A DNA stretch of 64,000 nucleotides, taken from NCBI GenBank assembly GCA_029945945.1, contig JAQSDM010000012.1, positions 386,112 to 450,111 on the forward strand. The letters are read 5' to 3'. Position numbers and translations under genes: made by a program. The stretch is from Algoriphagus sp. (GTDB taxonomy: Bacteria > Bacteroidota > Bacteroidia > Cytophagales > Cyclobacteriaceae). Below, one piece after another: positions 1 to 8,701 of this stretch; position 1 is the stretch's first letter, and each line of letters starts with the position of its first letter. The notes under the pieces were generated by a model, which did no database searches, was not told the DNA's origin, and saw only the letters and a list, made by a program, of their open reading frames with translations.

Positions 1-721
1 TGTAAAAGCCCCCAAAACCGTAAGCCCCTATGTAAAGTGCCAGACTGACCCAGGAAGGAACCGAATCTACATATGACAGTCCGAATCCGATCCCCAATAA
101 GGCTCCGCAAATGATGGAAAATATCAGTTCTGCATTTTTTCCGAAAACACCTCCATGTGCATGTTCATGTTCATCACCTTCTTTATGGATATGCTCTTTT
201 TTGCCTTCAACTTTCTTTTCAGTCTTTTCATCAGCTTTACCTACTTTCTCCAGATATCGCTCTACACTTACCTTTGAATCTGGCATGTCTAGTCCTTCTT
301 TTCGGAGTGCCTTTAAGATTTCATACTCATCCGTTTTGGTCTTGTCAAACTCGATACGAACCATACCGGAAGCAGACACTGCCGCTTCAATAATTCCTTT
401 CAAATCTTGAAGATTTCGTTCAATTTGGCGGGCATGACGGGTGTGGCGAATACCTTCTACTTCAATCAATTTATGCCCGAACTTCTGGGTAATCTCAGCC
501 CCTGCTTGCTCTGCCAAGGAACGAATCCTGTCTAGTGAAATGATTTCAGGATCATAATGGAAGCAGAGCTGTGGCACCCCATTTTCAGTTTCTTCTGCAA
601 CATGTACCTTTTCCAGACCTTCTTTGTCCTTCAATTGGTTCAAAAGTTTCTGCACACATTGATCCTTTTCATCCGGAACTTCGGGAAGGAGCAGGGGTAT
701 TTTAATTTTGAGCTTTTCCAT
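1..721 (-). CDS. Heavy-metal P-type ATPase, N-terminal part (cut by window edge)
   Basis: About 240 codons are present, starting at the ATG at 719-721; the C-terminal part lies outside the window. The translation begins MEKLKIKIPLLLPEV and shows two regions shaped like heavy-metal-associated (HMA) folds, around residues 3-70 and 80-145. Neither has the usual CxxC metal-binding pair. They are followed by a charged linker rich in His and Glu (near HIHKEGDEHEHAHGG) and the start of hydrophobic membrane segments. This layout is typical of Zn/Cd/Co/Cu-exporting P1B ATPases of the inner membrane. It lies downstream of the CusA/CusB genes on the same strand and is probably in their operon. The catalytic DKTGT and the membrane CPx motif are not visible, so the metal cannot be assigned. 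Confidence 0.8.
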   Translation of the reverse strand, partial: MEKLKIKIPLLLPEVPDEKDQCVQKLLNQLKDKEGLEKVHVAEETENGVPQLCFHYDPEIISLDRIRSLAEQAGAEITQKFGHKLIEVEGIRHTRHARQIERNLQDLKGIIEAAVSASGMVRIEFDKTKTDEYEILKALRKEGLDMPDSKVSVERYLEKVGKADEKTEKKVEGKKEHIHKEGDEHEHAHGGVFGKNAELIFSIICGALLGIGFGLSYVDSVPSWVSLALYIGAYGFGGFY

Positions 722-817
722 TATTTTGGTTTTTTTGCTATTGAGAGTTTAATGAAAGGACAATTGTGGAAATAGAATAAGGATATGGGTTTCCATCCTT
801 AGAAGGGATTCATCCTA

Positions 818-2020
818 TTAATGCCCGTGTCCTCCTCCTTCTTCTTCCGTATTTTTGGCTTTAGCCAACAAGGTGAAGGCACCTTTAGTGACCAGTTGAA
901 TGGTACTCAAGTCCTCCGTTGTATCAGCCAACGAAATCTGCGTATAGCTGTCTTCAGTGTAGCCTATGCTGACTTCCAGCATTTCAAAATCATGGATAGT
1001 TTGTCCATCTTCTGATTTTTCTCCTTCATAAGCAAAGACATAATGTTTGCCATCGAAACGTACAATAGATACTTCAGGAACGGCTAAAACCTCCTCACTG
1101 TCAGTTTCAATTTTGGCAGCTACGTACATACCCGGTTTCAGTTCTTCATTCATTTGCTTTAAATGTCCATGAACCGTAACTGAACGGTCTTCTCTGACTC
1201 CACTTCCCACAAGAAATACTTCTGCTTCCAGCCACTCGCTCGGAGAAGTGGGAAGAGAAAAGCGAATACGCTGCCCCAACTTCACTTTTTGAATGTCATT
1301 TTCATAGACAGTCAACTCCACATGCAGGTCTTCGGAATTGGTGATATCCATGATCACGTCTTGCGGATTTATGTACTTGCCAATATTGGTGTACACTTCA
1401 CGAACTGAGCCAGTTACTGGAGAATAAATACTAACCGTTGCAGAAACAACACCCTCCTTGATTTTGGCAAGATTAAATCCAATCAGCTTCAATCGCTCTT
1501 CCATGCTTTTAAGGCGAGCTTCATTTGCGAGATAGTTGCTTTTGGCCAACTGAAAGTTTTTTCCGGAGGCTACTTTCTCCTTATACAATTCTTCCTGTCG
1601 TTCAAAATCTTCTTTCAGAAAATCCCTGTTGGCTACGCTCTCAAGATATTCCTGCTGAAATTGGATGAATTCCGGGTTTTCAATTGTTACCAAAAGTTGA
1701 CCCTTCTTTACTTTACTGCCAGGAAGCATTTCGGTATATTTCACAAAACCTCCATATGGCATATTGATGGAAATGTTGCTCTGTGGTGGTACGTCAATCA
1801 TCCCATTCACCCGCAATTCTGAACCGATTACTTTCTTTTCGGCAGTTCCAATTTCAATCGTCGCTTGTTCATATTGCGCTTGGGTAAGTTCCACTGTGTT
1901 CTCACTTTCTATATGATTCACCTCAATGGCTTCCTCATTTTGTGGTCCGCAGGACGCAATGGTCAATCCCAAAAGAACTGCCATTGATTTTATTTTGATG
2001 TAATTGAATATATTTTTCAT
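818..2020 (-). CDS. CusB/CzcB-type RND periplasmic adaptor lipoprotein
   Basis: This is the membrane-fusion subunit that bridges an inner-membrane RND pump and an outer-membrane channel in a tripartite heavy-metal efflux system. The 400-aa protein from the ATG at 2020 has a signal sequence ending in a lipobox (LTIASC), a barrel-sandwich/lipoyl half (NMPYGGFVKYTEMLPGSKV), a coiled-coil hairpin near residues 120-190, the second lipoyl half (YSPVTGSVREVY) and a beta-barrel. It ends in a Gly/His tail (GGGHGH) that could bind metal. A start eight codons upstream is possible but would precede the signal peptide with charged residues. The gene begins just after the CusA-like stop codon, so the two are probably translated together. 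Confidence 0.9.
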   Translation of the reverse strand: MKNIFNYIKIKSMAVLLGLTIASCGPQNEEAIEVNHIESENTVELTQAQYEQATIEIGTAEKKVIGSELRVNGMIDVPPQSNISINMPYGGFVKYTEMLPGSKVKKGQLLVTIENPEFIQFQQEYLESVANRDFLKEDFERQEELYKEKVASGKNFQLAKSNYLANEARLKSMEERLKLIGFNLAKIKEGVVSATVSIYSPVTGSVREVYTNIGKYINPQDVIMDITNSEDLHVELTVYENDIQKVKLGQRIRFSLPTSPSEWLEAEVFLVGSGVREDRSVTVHGHLKQMNEELKPGMYVAAKIETDSEEVLAVPEVSIVRFDGKHYVFAYEGEKSEDGQTIHDFEMLEVSIGYTEDSYTQISLADTTEDLSTIQLVTKGAFTLLAKAKNTEEEGGGHGH

Positions 2021-2033
2021 TGTTGATTTCCTT

Positions 2034-5000
2034 TTATTGAACACCTGAAATGAACTCGATCTGTATAATGGTTTGGTTGTATTGGTTGAGAATCTCCAGG
2101 TAATTGAACTGGACTGTCAATGCCCGGCTAAGTCCCTGGATGTATTCCACGTAGCCGATTTCGCCGTTTTCAAATCCTTTTTGAGCCTGTTTGAGAATTA
2201 GCTCTGCTTGTGGAAGGGCGTTTTTCTCGTAATAAGCAAGACTAGTCTGAAATTTTTGGTATTGCTGAATGAGTGAGCTTAGCCTTCCTTGCAGTTCGTT
2301 GGTTACTGCCTGCAGCCGTGCTTCGCTTTCCTGCTTTTTCAATTCGGCCGCCTTTACGGTCGATCCTTGTGCCTTTGCCCCAAAAATGGGGATAGCTAAA
2401 CCTACCTGAAAACCGGTAAACCGATCACTGGAAGTGAAGTTAACCGGGTTGCCATCCAAATCCTGATTGGATCCATTGAGGGACTGGTTGAAATACCCTG
2501 CAGAAAGGTCGGGTAAGAACCTTGCCTTCTCCACCGATTTTTCTTTTTCGGCTACCTCTATTTGTTGGCGAAACCAGGCAAGCGTAGGGTTGTTGGCGAT
2601 TCCTTGCGTATCGAGAAGCACATTGATTTCCCTTGCTTCCAGATAGCCCATTGCGATATCCCCTATACTATCTAGATCAAGCAAGGTTTGCAGCTGTGTC
2701 CTGTAAATTTCGATATCAGACAGGTTTTGAAGTAGCAAAGCCTCAACTTCTGCAACCTGTGATTCTGCTGTTGCTTTTTCCAGCAGATTGGTTTCCCCCG
2801 TTTCGTATCGAAGGTTTGCAGCCCTTACAAACCTCAGGTAAATGCTATCCTGCTCCAGCAATAATTCTCTTTTGCTTTTTTCAAACCATAGCATATACCA
2901 AGTAGATTTAACCTGCTGGATCAGCTCATTTTGAGTAGCACTTTTTCTCCATTCACTCGCTTCTACCCGTGCTTTAGCCAATTTCTTTTGATTGGCATAA
3001 ACCGTTGGAAATTCCATGGATTGCGAGATATTAAATTGATTGTCATTATTGTAAATGCTGTTGTACTGCCCATGAGTGAGGCTGAAATTGGTTTTAGATA
3101 AATTCCAGCTGGCCCCTTTCAGCTCCCTTTCCTGCTGGGTTTGCAAGTCTGCTGCTTTCAGTGTAGGATTGTTTTGGATAGCAACTTGGATGGCTTCATC
3201 CAATGATTGATAGCTAACTAGAGAATCCTGCGCCTTGGCTTTAGGTATCTGAATACAAAGCAAGCCGATAACCAAAAGTGGAACTACTGCCCCGGGATTC
3301 ACCTTTATCCCTCTTTCAAAATAATAGTACAGGATAGGCAGCACAACCAAGGTCAGGAAGGTCGCCGTAATCAACCCACCAATCACCACCGTGGCTAGTG
3401 GACGCTGTACTTCTGCTCCACCGGATTGGGAAAGCGCCATCGGCAGAAAACCCAAGGAAGCTACGGCAGCCGTCATGATTACGGGTCGCAGACGCACACT
3501 CGTGCCTTTGTAAATCCGTTCGAAAATATCTGAGACGCCTTCCTTTTTCAGGTGATTGAACTCACTGATGAGCACAATCCCATTCAAAACAGCTACGCCA
3601 AATAACGCAATGAACCCAACCCCGGCAGAAATACTGAAAGGCAAATCTCTCAGCCACAAGGCAAAGATGCCCCCGATGGCAGAAAGTGGGATTGCTGTAA
3701 AAATGAGAATACCCTGCTTAAATGAGCCAAAAGTGAAATAAAGTAAGACGAAAATCAGTAGCAAAGCCAAAGGAACCGCAAAAGAGAGTCTTTCTCGAGC
3801 TTCTATCAAATTTTCAAACTGACCACCGTAGGTAACGGTGTAGCCCGGGGCAAATACCACCGACTCGTCAATTTTCTGCTTAAGCTCAGTCACCACACTT
3901 TCTACATCCCGATTACGAACATTGAAACCGACAATGATTCTTCTGCGTGTATCATCCCGCTGGATTTGGTAGGGCCCATCCTTTATTTCCACTTCTGCGA
4001 CCTGATAAAGCGGAATCTGATGACCGTCTTTACGTGAGATAAATAAGTTTCGAACTGATTCTACGTCCTCCCGATTAGTTTTATCCAGTCTCACTACAAG
4101 GTCAAAGCGTCTCTCATTCTCATAAACCAGTCCCGCGGAAGCTCCGGCAAATGCCGCTTGTACCGAGCGGTTCACATCCCGGACGCTGAGTCCGTATTTG
4201 GCTAATTGATCTCTTTTATAATTGATGACAATTTGCGGAACACCTGTTACCTCCTCGATATACAAATCTTCAGCACCTTCTACACCGGAAGTCAGTCGGC
4301 CAATTTGCTCGGCATATTCCGAAAGTTCGTTCAGGTCCTCCCCGTAAATTTTAACTGCCACATCCTGTCGAACCCCTGTCATTAGTTCGTTAAAACGCAT
4401 CTGGATAGGTTGCTGGAAGCCGAAGGTGACTCCCGGAATGACCTCCAAAGCCTCGGCCATTTTATTGGCCAGCTCTTCCCGGTTGGGGGCTGAGACCCAT
4501 TCACTTTTGTCTTTTAAGATCACCATCATATCGGCTGCTTCCACTGGCATGGGATCGGTAGGGATTTCACCGGCACCAATTTTTGATACCACTTGATTCA
4601 CTTCAGGAAATTGTTCAAGAAGGATTTTTTCTGCCTGAGTAGTAGCTTGAATCGTGTTTTGCAAAGAACTTCCCGTAATTACCCGGGTTTCTACGGCAAA
4701 GTCCCCTTCCTCCAAAGTCGGAATAAACTCACCTCCCATATTGGAAAATACCCAAAGTGAAACCAAGAAAAATCCCAATGCAAGGCTTAGTATCAAAGGT
4801 CTTTTGTGCATAGTCCAGCGAATGGCAGGATCATACAAACGGTGAAAGAAAGCCATGATCTTGTCCGAAATATTGGGTTTGTATTCGGTCTTTTTACTCA
4901 GAAAAAGAGCTGACATCATTGGAACATATGTCAGTGAGAGAATAAAAGCACCAAGAATTGCAAAGCTGACCGTCTTTGCCATGGGGCCAAACATTTTGCC

Positions 5001-6410
5001 TTCAACCCCAACCAAAGCAAGAATTGGGAGGTACACGATTAGGATAATGATTTCCCCAAATGCTGCTGAATTCCTGATTTTGCTAGCCGATTGGTATACT
5101 TCCTCATCCATTTCGCTCTGCGTGAGTTTTCTACCCAGCTTTAATAAACCAAGGTGATGCAATGTGGCTTCAACAATGATCACTGCCCCATCCACGATTA
5201 GACCAAAGTCAATTGCCCCAAGACTCATTAGATTACCCGAAACGCCAAATAGGTTCATCATCCCAAAGGCAAAAACCAAGGCAAGTGGAATAACAGAGGC
5301 TACAATTAATCCAGCTCGGAGATTTCCCAAGAGCAGCAAAAGGACAAAAATCACGATCAAAGCTCCTTCAGTCAGGTTTGTAGTCACTGTTCCAATAGCG
5401 GTATTGATCAATTTAGTCCGATCCAGAAAAGGCTCGATGGTAATTCCTTCAGGTAAAGTTTTGCTTATCTCTGCGATTCGCTTTTTTACTTTTTCAACGA
5501 CCTCAGCAGAATTTTCCCCTTTCAGCATCATCACGATAGCACTCACCACTTCCCCTTCACCATCACGAGTAGTTGCTCCATACCGAACGGCACTACCTAG
5601 TTGAACTTTGGCTACATCTTTTATGAGGACTGGAATTCCATCTTCATTGCTATTGACAAGCATGTTTCGGATGTCGTCCAAGTCGCCCACCAAGCCTTCA
5701 CTTCGGATAAAATAGGCGCTGAGGTTTTTTTCAATGTAAGCTCCCCCAGTATTCTCGTTGTTTTCTTCCAATGCCCGGAAAATATCGGCAATGGAAACGT
5801 CCATCGCTTTTAACCTGTCCGGGTCTATAGCGATTTCATATTGCTTGAGGTATCCACCAAAGCTGCTTACATCCGCTACTCCTGGAGTACCGAGCAACTG
5901 CCTTCGCACAATCCAGTCCTGAATCGTACGCAATTCACGGGCATCATATTGATCTTCATAACCCTTCTCTGTTCCCACTACATATTGGTAGATTTCTCCA
6001 AGTCCGGTAGTGATGGGAGCCATACCCGGCTGACCTACTCCTGGTGGAATTTGTGCTTGCACATCGGCCAGGCGTTCGTTTACCTGCTGACGGGCCCAAT
6101 ACACGTCCACATTTTCTTTGAACACGATAGTCACGACTGACAGGCCAAAGCGGGAGAAAGAACGAATCTCGTCCAGTTCCGGTATGGTAGCCATGGTGAT
6201 CTCGATAGGAAATGTGATTAAACGTTCTACTTCCTCAGCGGCAAGCGAAGGGGAAGCGGTAATAACCTGTACCTGATTATTGGTAATATCCGGTACGGCA
6301 TCAATGGGAAGTCTCGTAAGTGAGTAACCTCCCCAAATGACCAAGCCTAGCGTAAGCAGGCCAATGATCAGTTTGTTCTTAACTGAAAATAGAATGATTT
6401 TGTCCAGCAT
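2034..6410 (-). CDS. CusA/CzcA-type heavy-metal RND pump fused to a TolC-like outer-membrane factor
   Basis: A 1458-aa proton-driven metal exporter. Residues 1 to about 1045 are a complete HME-family RND permease: the first membrane helix (IIGLLTLGLVIWGGYSL), periplasmic porter loops, and a TM4 region carrying the family signature (DFGLIVDGAVIIVE). After the last pump helix (PILYYYFERG) comes a further hydrophobic stretch ending in KAKAQ. This is followed by a roughly 400-residue OEP/TolC-type domain (SLDEAIQVAIQNNPTLKAADL) with long coiled coils. Typical RND pumps are about 1040 residues, so the extra part is a fused CusC-like channel; I recall such fusions as common in Bacteroidota. The ATG at 6410 was chosen because it precedes the usual short N-terminal helix (MLDKIILFSVKNKL); the open frame extends 33 codons further without protein-like sequence. 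Confidence 0.92.
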   Translation of the reverse strand: MLDKIILFSVKNKLIIGLLTLGLVIWGGYSLTRLPIDAVPDITNNQVQVITASPSLAAEEVERLITFPIEITMATIPELDEIRSFSRFGLSVVTIVFKENVDVYWARQQVNERLADVQAQIPPGVGQPGMAPITTGLGEIYQYVVGTEKGYEDQYDARELRTIQDWIVRRQLLGTPGVADVSSFGGYLKQYEIAIDPDRLKAMDVSIADIFRALEENNENTGGAYIEKNLSAYFIRSEGLVGDLDDIRNMLVNSNEDGIPVLIKDVAKVQLGSAVRYGATTRDGEGEVVSAIVMMLKGENSAEVVEKVKKRIAEISKTLPEGITIEPFLDRTKLINTAIGTVTTNLTEGALIVIFVLLLLLGNLRAGLIVASVIPLALVFAFGMMNLFGVSGNLMSLGAIDFGLIVDGAVIIVEATLHHLGLLKLGRKLTQSEMDEEVYQSASKIRNSAAFGEIIILIVYLPILALVGVEGKMFGPMAKTVSFAILGAFILSLTYVPMMSALFLSKKTEYKPNISDKIMAFFHRLYDPAIRWTMHKRPLILSLALGFFLVSLWVFSNMGGEFIPTLEEGDFAVETRVITGSSLQNTIQATTQAEKILLEQFPEVNQVVSKIGAGEIPTDPMPVEAADMMVILKDKSEWVSAPNREELANKMAEALEVIPGVTFGFQQPIQMRFNELMTGVRQDVAVKIYGEDLNELSEYAEQIGRLTSGVEGAEDLYIEEVTGVPQIVINYKRDQLAKYGLSVRDVNRSVQAAFAGASAGLVYENERRFDLVVRLDKTNREDVESVRNLFISRKDGHQIPLYQVAEVEIKDGPYQIQRDDTRRRIIVGFNVRNRDVESVVTELKQKIDESVVFAPGYTVTYGGQFENLIEARERLSFAVPLALLLIFVLLYFTFGSFKQGILIFTAIPLSAIGGIFALWLRDLPFSISAGVGFIALFGVAVLNGIVLISEFNHLKKEGVSDIFERIYKGTSVRLRPVIMTAAVASLGFLPMALSQSGGAEVQRPLATVVIGGLITATFLTLVVLPILYYYFERGIKVNPGAVVPLLVIGLLCIQIPKAKAQDSLVSYQSLDEAIQVAIQNNPTLKAADLQTQQERELKGASWNLSKTNFSLTHGQYNSIYNNDNQFNISQSMEFPTVYANQKKLAKARVEASEWRKSATQNELIQQVKSTWYMLWFEKSKRELLLEQDSIYLRFVRAANLRYETGETNLLEKATAESQVAEVEALLLQNLSDIEIYRTQLQTLLDLDSIGDIAMGYLEAREINVLLDTQGIANNPTLAWFRQQIEVAEKEKSVEKARFLPDLSAGYFNQSLNGSNQDLDGNPVNFTSSDRFTGFQVGLAIPIFGAKAQGSTVKAAELKKQESEARLQAVTNELQGRLSSLIQQYQKFQTSLAYYEKNALPQAELILKQAQKGFENGEIGYVEYIQGLSRALTVQFNYLEILNQYNQTIIQIEFISGVQ

Positions 6411-6556
6411 TTTTTTGCATTTATTAATCTGATTTTTTGGATAGACAGGGCAGAAAGCCCTTGAATTTGGAGCTGGGGGAGTAAATTGAAAATGCAGGAT
6501 CACCTCCAAGCAACAGCTTGGAAATAATAACTATTTCAATTTAAATGTCCGGAAAA

Positions 6557-6955
6557 TCAGGCCTTGGGCGGCTGGAATGGGGATTCAGGGAATTCAGAGC
6601 AAAGCGAGAAGCTGTAAAAACTTGTCTGAGTAAGGATGAAAAAAGATTGGGTGGGGATTTCCACTATCTCCATTAAAGGAGTTATAAAAATGGAGCCATG
6701 CGAACACTGATGCTGATCATGGAAGGGTAATTTCTTGTCGTGCTCGTCATCATGGTGGTGGTCTTCTTCATTTTGACCGTCTCCATAATGGAAATCAATA
6801 AATTCCAGAAATGAAGTTCCATCGTGTTCAGACTGCTCCTCGTAGTGTTCAAAAAGTACAGGAAGCTTTGGCAACTCACAGCATAAATCCATAGTAGGCC
6901 CCAATGCCTGAAGCAGGAACAGAAAACCTAAGGATATGGAAAGAATGAATTTCAT
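6557..6955 (-). CDS. Small His-rich exported protein in metal efflux operon
   Basis: A 132-aa protein from the ATG at 6955. It has an N-terminal signal peptide (MKFILSISLGFLFLLQ), a CC pair just after it (DLCCELP), an acidic/His-rich stretch (EEDHHHDDEHDKK), a Cys near HQCSHG and a C-terminal PPKA. This CC plus PP layout matches small periplasmic proteins that I recall accompanying metal genes in Bacteroidota (HYC_CC_PP type); the name is from memory. Its likely role is periplasmic binding or delivery of metal to the adjacent RND pump, inferred from composition and position. The open frame extends 31 codons upstream, but that part overlaps the porin gene end and lacks signal-peptide character. 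Confidence 0.65.
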   Translation of the reverse strand: MKFILSISLGFLFLLQALGPTMDLCCELPKLPVLFEHYEEQSEHDGTSFLEFIDFHYGDGQNEEDHHHDDEHDKKLPFHDQHQCSHGSIFITPLMEIVEIPTQSFFILTQTSFYSFSLCSEFPESPFQPPKA

Positions 6956-7025
6956 TTGCCTGCAAATAAACGCAAAAATAGGACGCAAGGGTATTGCATT
7001 TAGCGAAGCGCCATTCCTTTGCTTC

Positions 7026-8252
7026 TTAAAAGTAGCTTGACAACCCAAATTGTACTCCCCCGATTTTAGCTGGCGGATTTCCCAAGATATCCTGTTGTCG
7101 CATGTACCGATAGTTAAGTCGGATGACCGTTTGTGATACCGGTCTGAAACTGATTGCCGGGACTACAGCCCACAAAACATCAGAAATATTTCCTCCGGTT
7201 TCCTCGAAACTTCCCACGTTCCAGTCCACATATTCCAGTCGGCAGGCCAGGCTGAACACTGCTTTATCAAAACCTGCCAGTTTCCCTCTCAAAATAGGTT
7301 GCACAATGTCTACGAACCCTCCCTTTTGCCGTTCACCAAATTGCTGACTGTAAGTCTCCGGCACATCAACCAATACCCAGGCCCATTCGCCAACCAAATA
7401 GGTTTTTGTTGCCGAAATGGTAGAATTGAAATCCACGGCTAATACGTCCAGGTGTCTTTTGGCATCCAGAACGAGACCATCTTCCTCAAATCGGTTATAA
7501 ATCCCCCCCATGTAGGAAAGTCCTATTTCTCCCACTTTGTTGTTTCTGACTGCTATTTTGCCTGTGAACAAGGGTTGCCCATTGCTGCTTTCTTCAAAGC
7601 GTAGGGCATTTTCTTTGGATGCCGGTAGAAAAGTTTTGTTTTGATTATTATTGATTATGCTGTTGTCGAAGCCATTAGTCAGGTAGGCTTCATACCCAAA
7701 AGCCCAAGCCTTTGAGTAATATTTTCCATACAGACCAAAACCGACATTGCTCCAAGTGGCTGCCAGCATTTCTGTCATGGCAATTGGCCGATCCACAAAT
7801 TCCCATTTTGGACCGTCATGATTTTGGTTGAATGCGCCGATGGGATTCATTACTACTCCACCACGTAGGTTAAGTAGAGGATGGAAATTTAAATCCAACG
7901 CAGCAAATTCGATGGATATTTGTTTTCCGCCTTCCTCCAACTCAATCTCAGAGAGGAACTTGATTTTCCTGTGAATCGAAGAAGCTACAAAGAGAGTAAA
8001 GCGGGGGATACGAAAACTGTGGCCCTCAGTGATCCCATCTTGGCCCATGTATTGATAATCGGCCTCTACGTACCCGCCAATGGAAGCCGGCAAATTTCCT
8101 AACTGAAGAAAAGGACGATTGTACACTGCATCCATGTTCATGGTTTGAGTCCTTGAAGTATCGACCGGTATTCTTTTTAACAGTGTACTGTCGATCTGGG
8201 CATTTGCAACCAGGGCAAACAAAAAGACAGGAAGGAATAAATATTTTTTCAT
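7026..8252 (-). CDS. Porin-like outer-membrane beta-barrel protein
   Basis: A 408-aa protein with a signal peptide ending at ANAQ. The mature part alternates aromatic and polar residues as in beta-barrels, with the strand-like ends typical of phosphate-selective porin (OprP/OprO) relatives: IGGYVEADYQYMG near the N-terminus and a final strand ending in GGVQFGLSSYF, with the usual terminal Phe. It starts in a 4-bp ATGA overlap with the Rieske gene stop and sits between redox proteins and a metal pump. It may therefore be the outer-membrane pore for this operon. The substrate cannot be told from the sequence. Confidence 0.75.
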   Translation of the reverse strand: MKKYLFLPVFLFALVANAQIDSTLLKRIPVDTSRTQTMNMDAVYNRPFLQLGNLPASIGGYVEADYQYMGQDGITEGHSFRIPRFTLFVASSIHRKIKFLSEIELEEGGKQISIEFAALDLNFHPLLNLRGGVVMNPIGAFNQNHDGPKWEFVDRPIAMTEMLAATWSNVGFGLYGKYYSKAWAFGYEAYLTNGFDNSIINNNQNKTFLPASKENALRFEESSNGQPLFTGKIAVRNNKVGEIGLSYMGGIYNRFEEDGLVLDAKRHLDVLAVDFNSTISATKTYLVGEWAWVLVDVPETYSQQFGERQKGGFVDIVQPILRGKLAGFDKAVFSLACRLEYVDWNVGSFEETGGNISDVLWAVVPAISFRPVSQTVIRLNYRYMRQQDILGNPPAKIGGVQFGLSSYF

Positions 8253-8689
8253 TTCAAGTCGATCTTTAAGGTGTTTTCTTCAATCTGAACAGGAAAGGTT
8301 CTCAATGGATCGTCTGCCGGGCCGTTTTGCACCATACCGGTATTGGTGAATTCACTACCATGGGCAGGGCATTGGAGCCGGTCGCCAAACACCTGAAGTT
8401 CTGTGCCCTGATGGGTACATCGCATCCATAATGCTTGATATGCTGTTTCAGACAACCGGAAAACCGCAATGGGGTATTGAAGTGATTCGTGATGCGCTAT
8501 CACACTTTGCCGATAGCTGGATTGACCGTTCTTAAGATTCACGAATGCATCCATCGGAACTATCATAAAATCTCCATCCAAGCTTGCCTGAAAGTATTTG
8601 GTGCCAGCACAGGAGGATAAGCTGGAAATTCCCGCCATTATGCCAAAACACCCCCATCCACAGCTTTTGATAAACTCATTTCTATTCAT
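8249..8689 (-). CDS. Rieske [2Fe-2S] lipoprotein
   Basis: A 146-aa exported electron-transfer protein. The N-terminus (MNRNEFIKSCGWGCFG) leads into a hydrophobic segment and a Cys at LSSC, so it is probably membrane anchored. The Rieske cluster ligands are complete: CTH (C91, H93) and CPAH (C107, H110), followed by GSEF. The size matches stand-alone Rieske proteins. It lies 12 bp downstream of the di-heme cytochrome gene, so a short periplasmic electron-transfer chain is plausible. What the pair oxidises or reduces is unknown; a link to metal redox chemistry is inferred from the neighbours only. Confidence 0.88.
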   Translation of the reverse strand: MNRNEFIKSCGWGCFGIMAGISSLSSCAGTKYFQASLDGDFMIVPMDAFVNLKNGQSSYRQSVIAHHESLQYPIAVFRLSETAYQALWMRCTHQGTELQVFGDRLQCPAHGSEFTNTGMVQNGPADDPLRTFPVQIEENTLKIDLK

Positions 8690-8701
8690 GGATTTTGAAG
8701 G

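Noticed and set aside
5164-5604. A 146-codon plus-strand frame inside the CusA-like gene
   Set aside because: It is antisense to a strongly conserved RND pump region and has a low-complexity composition, a shadow of the real gene.
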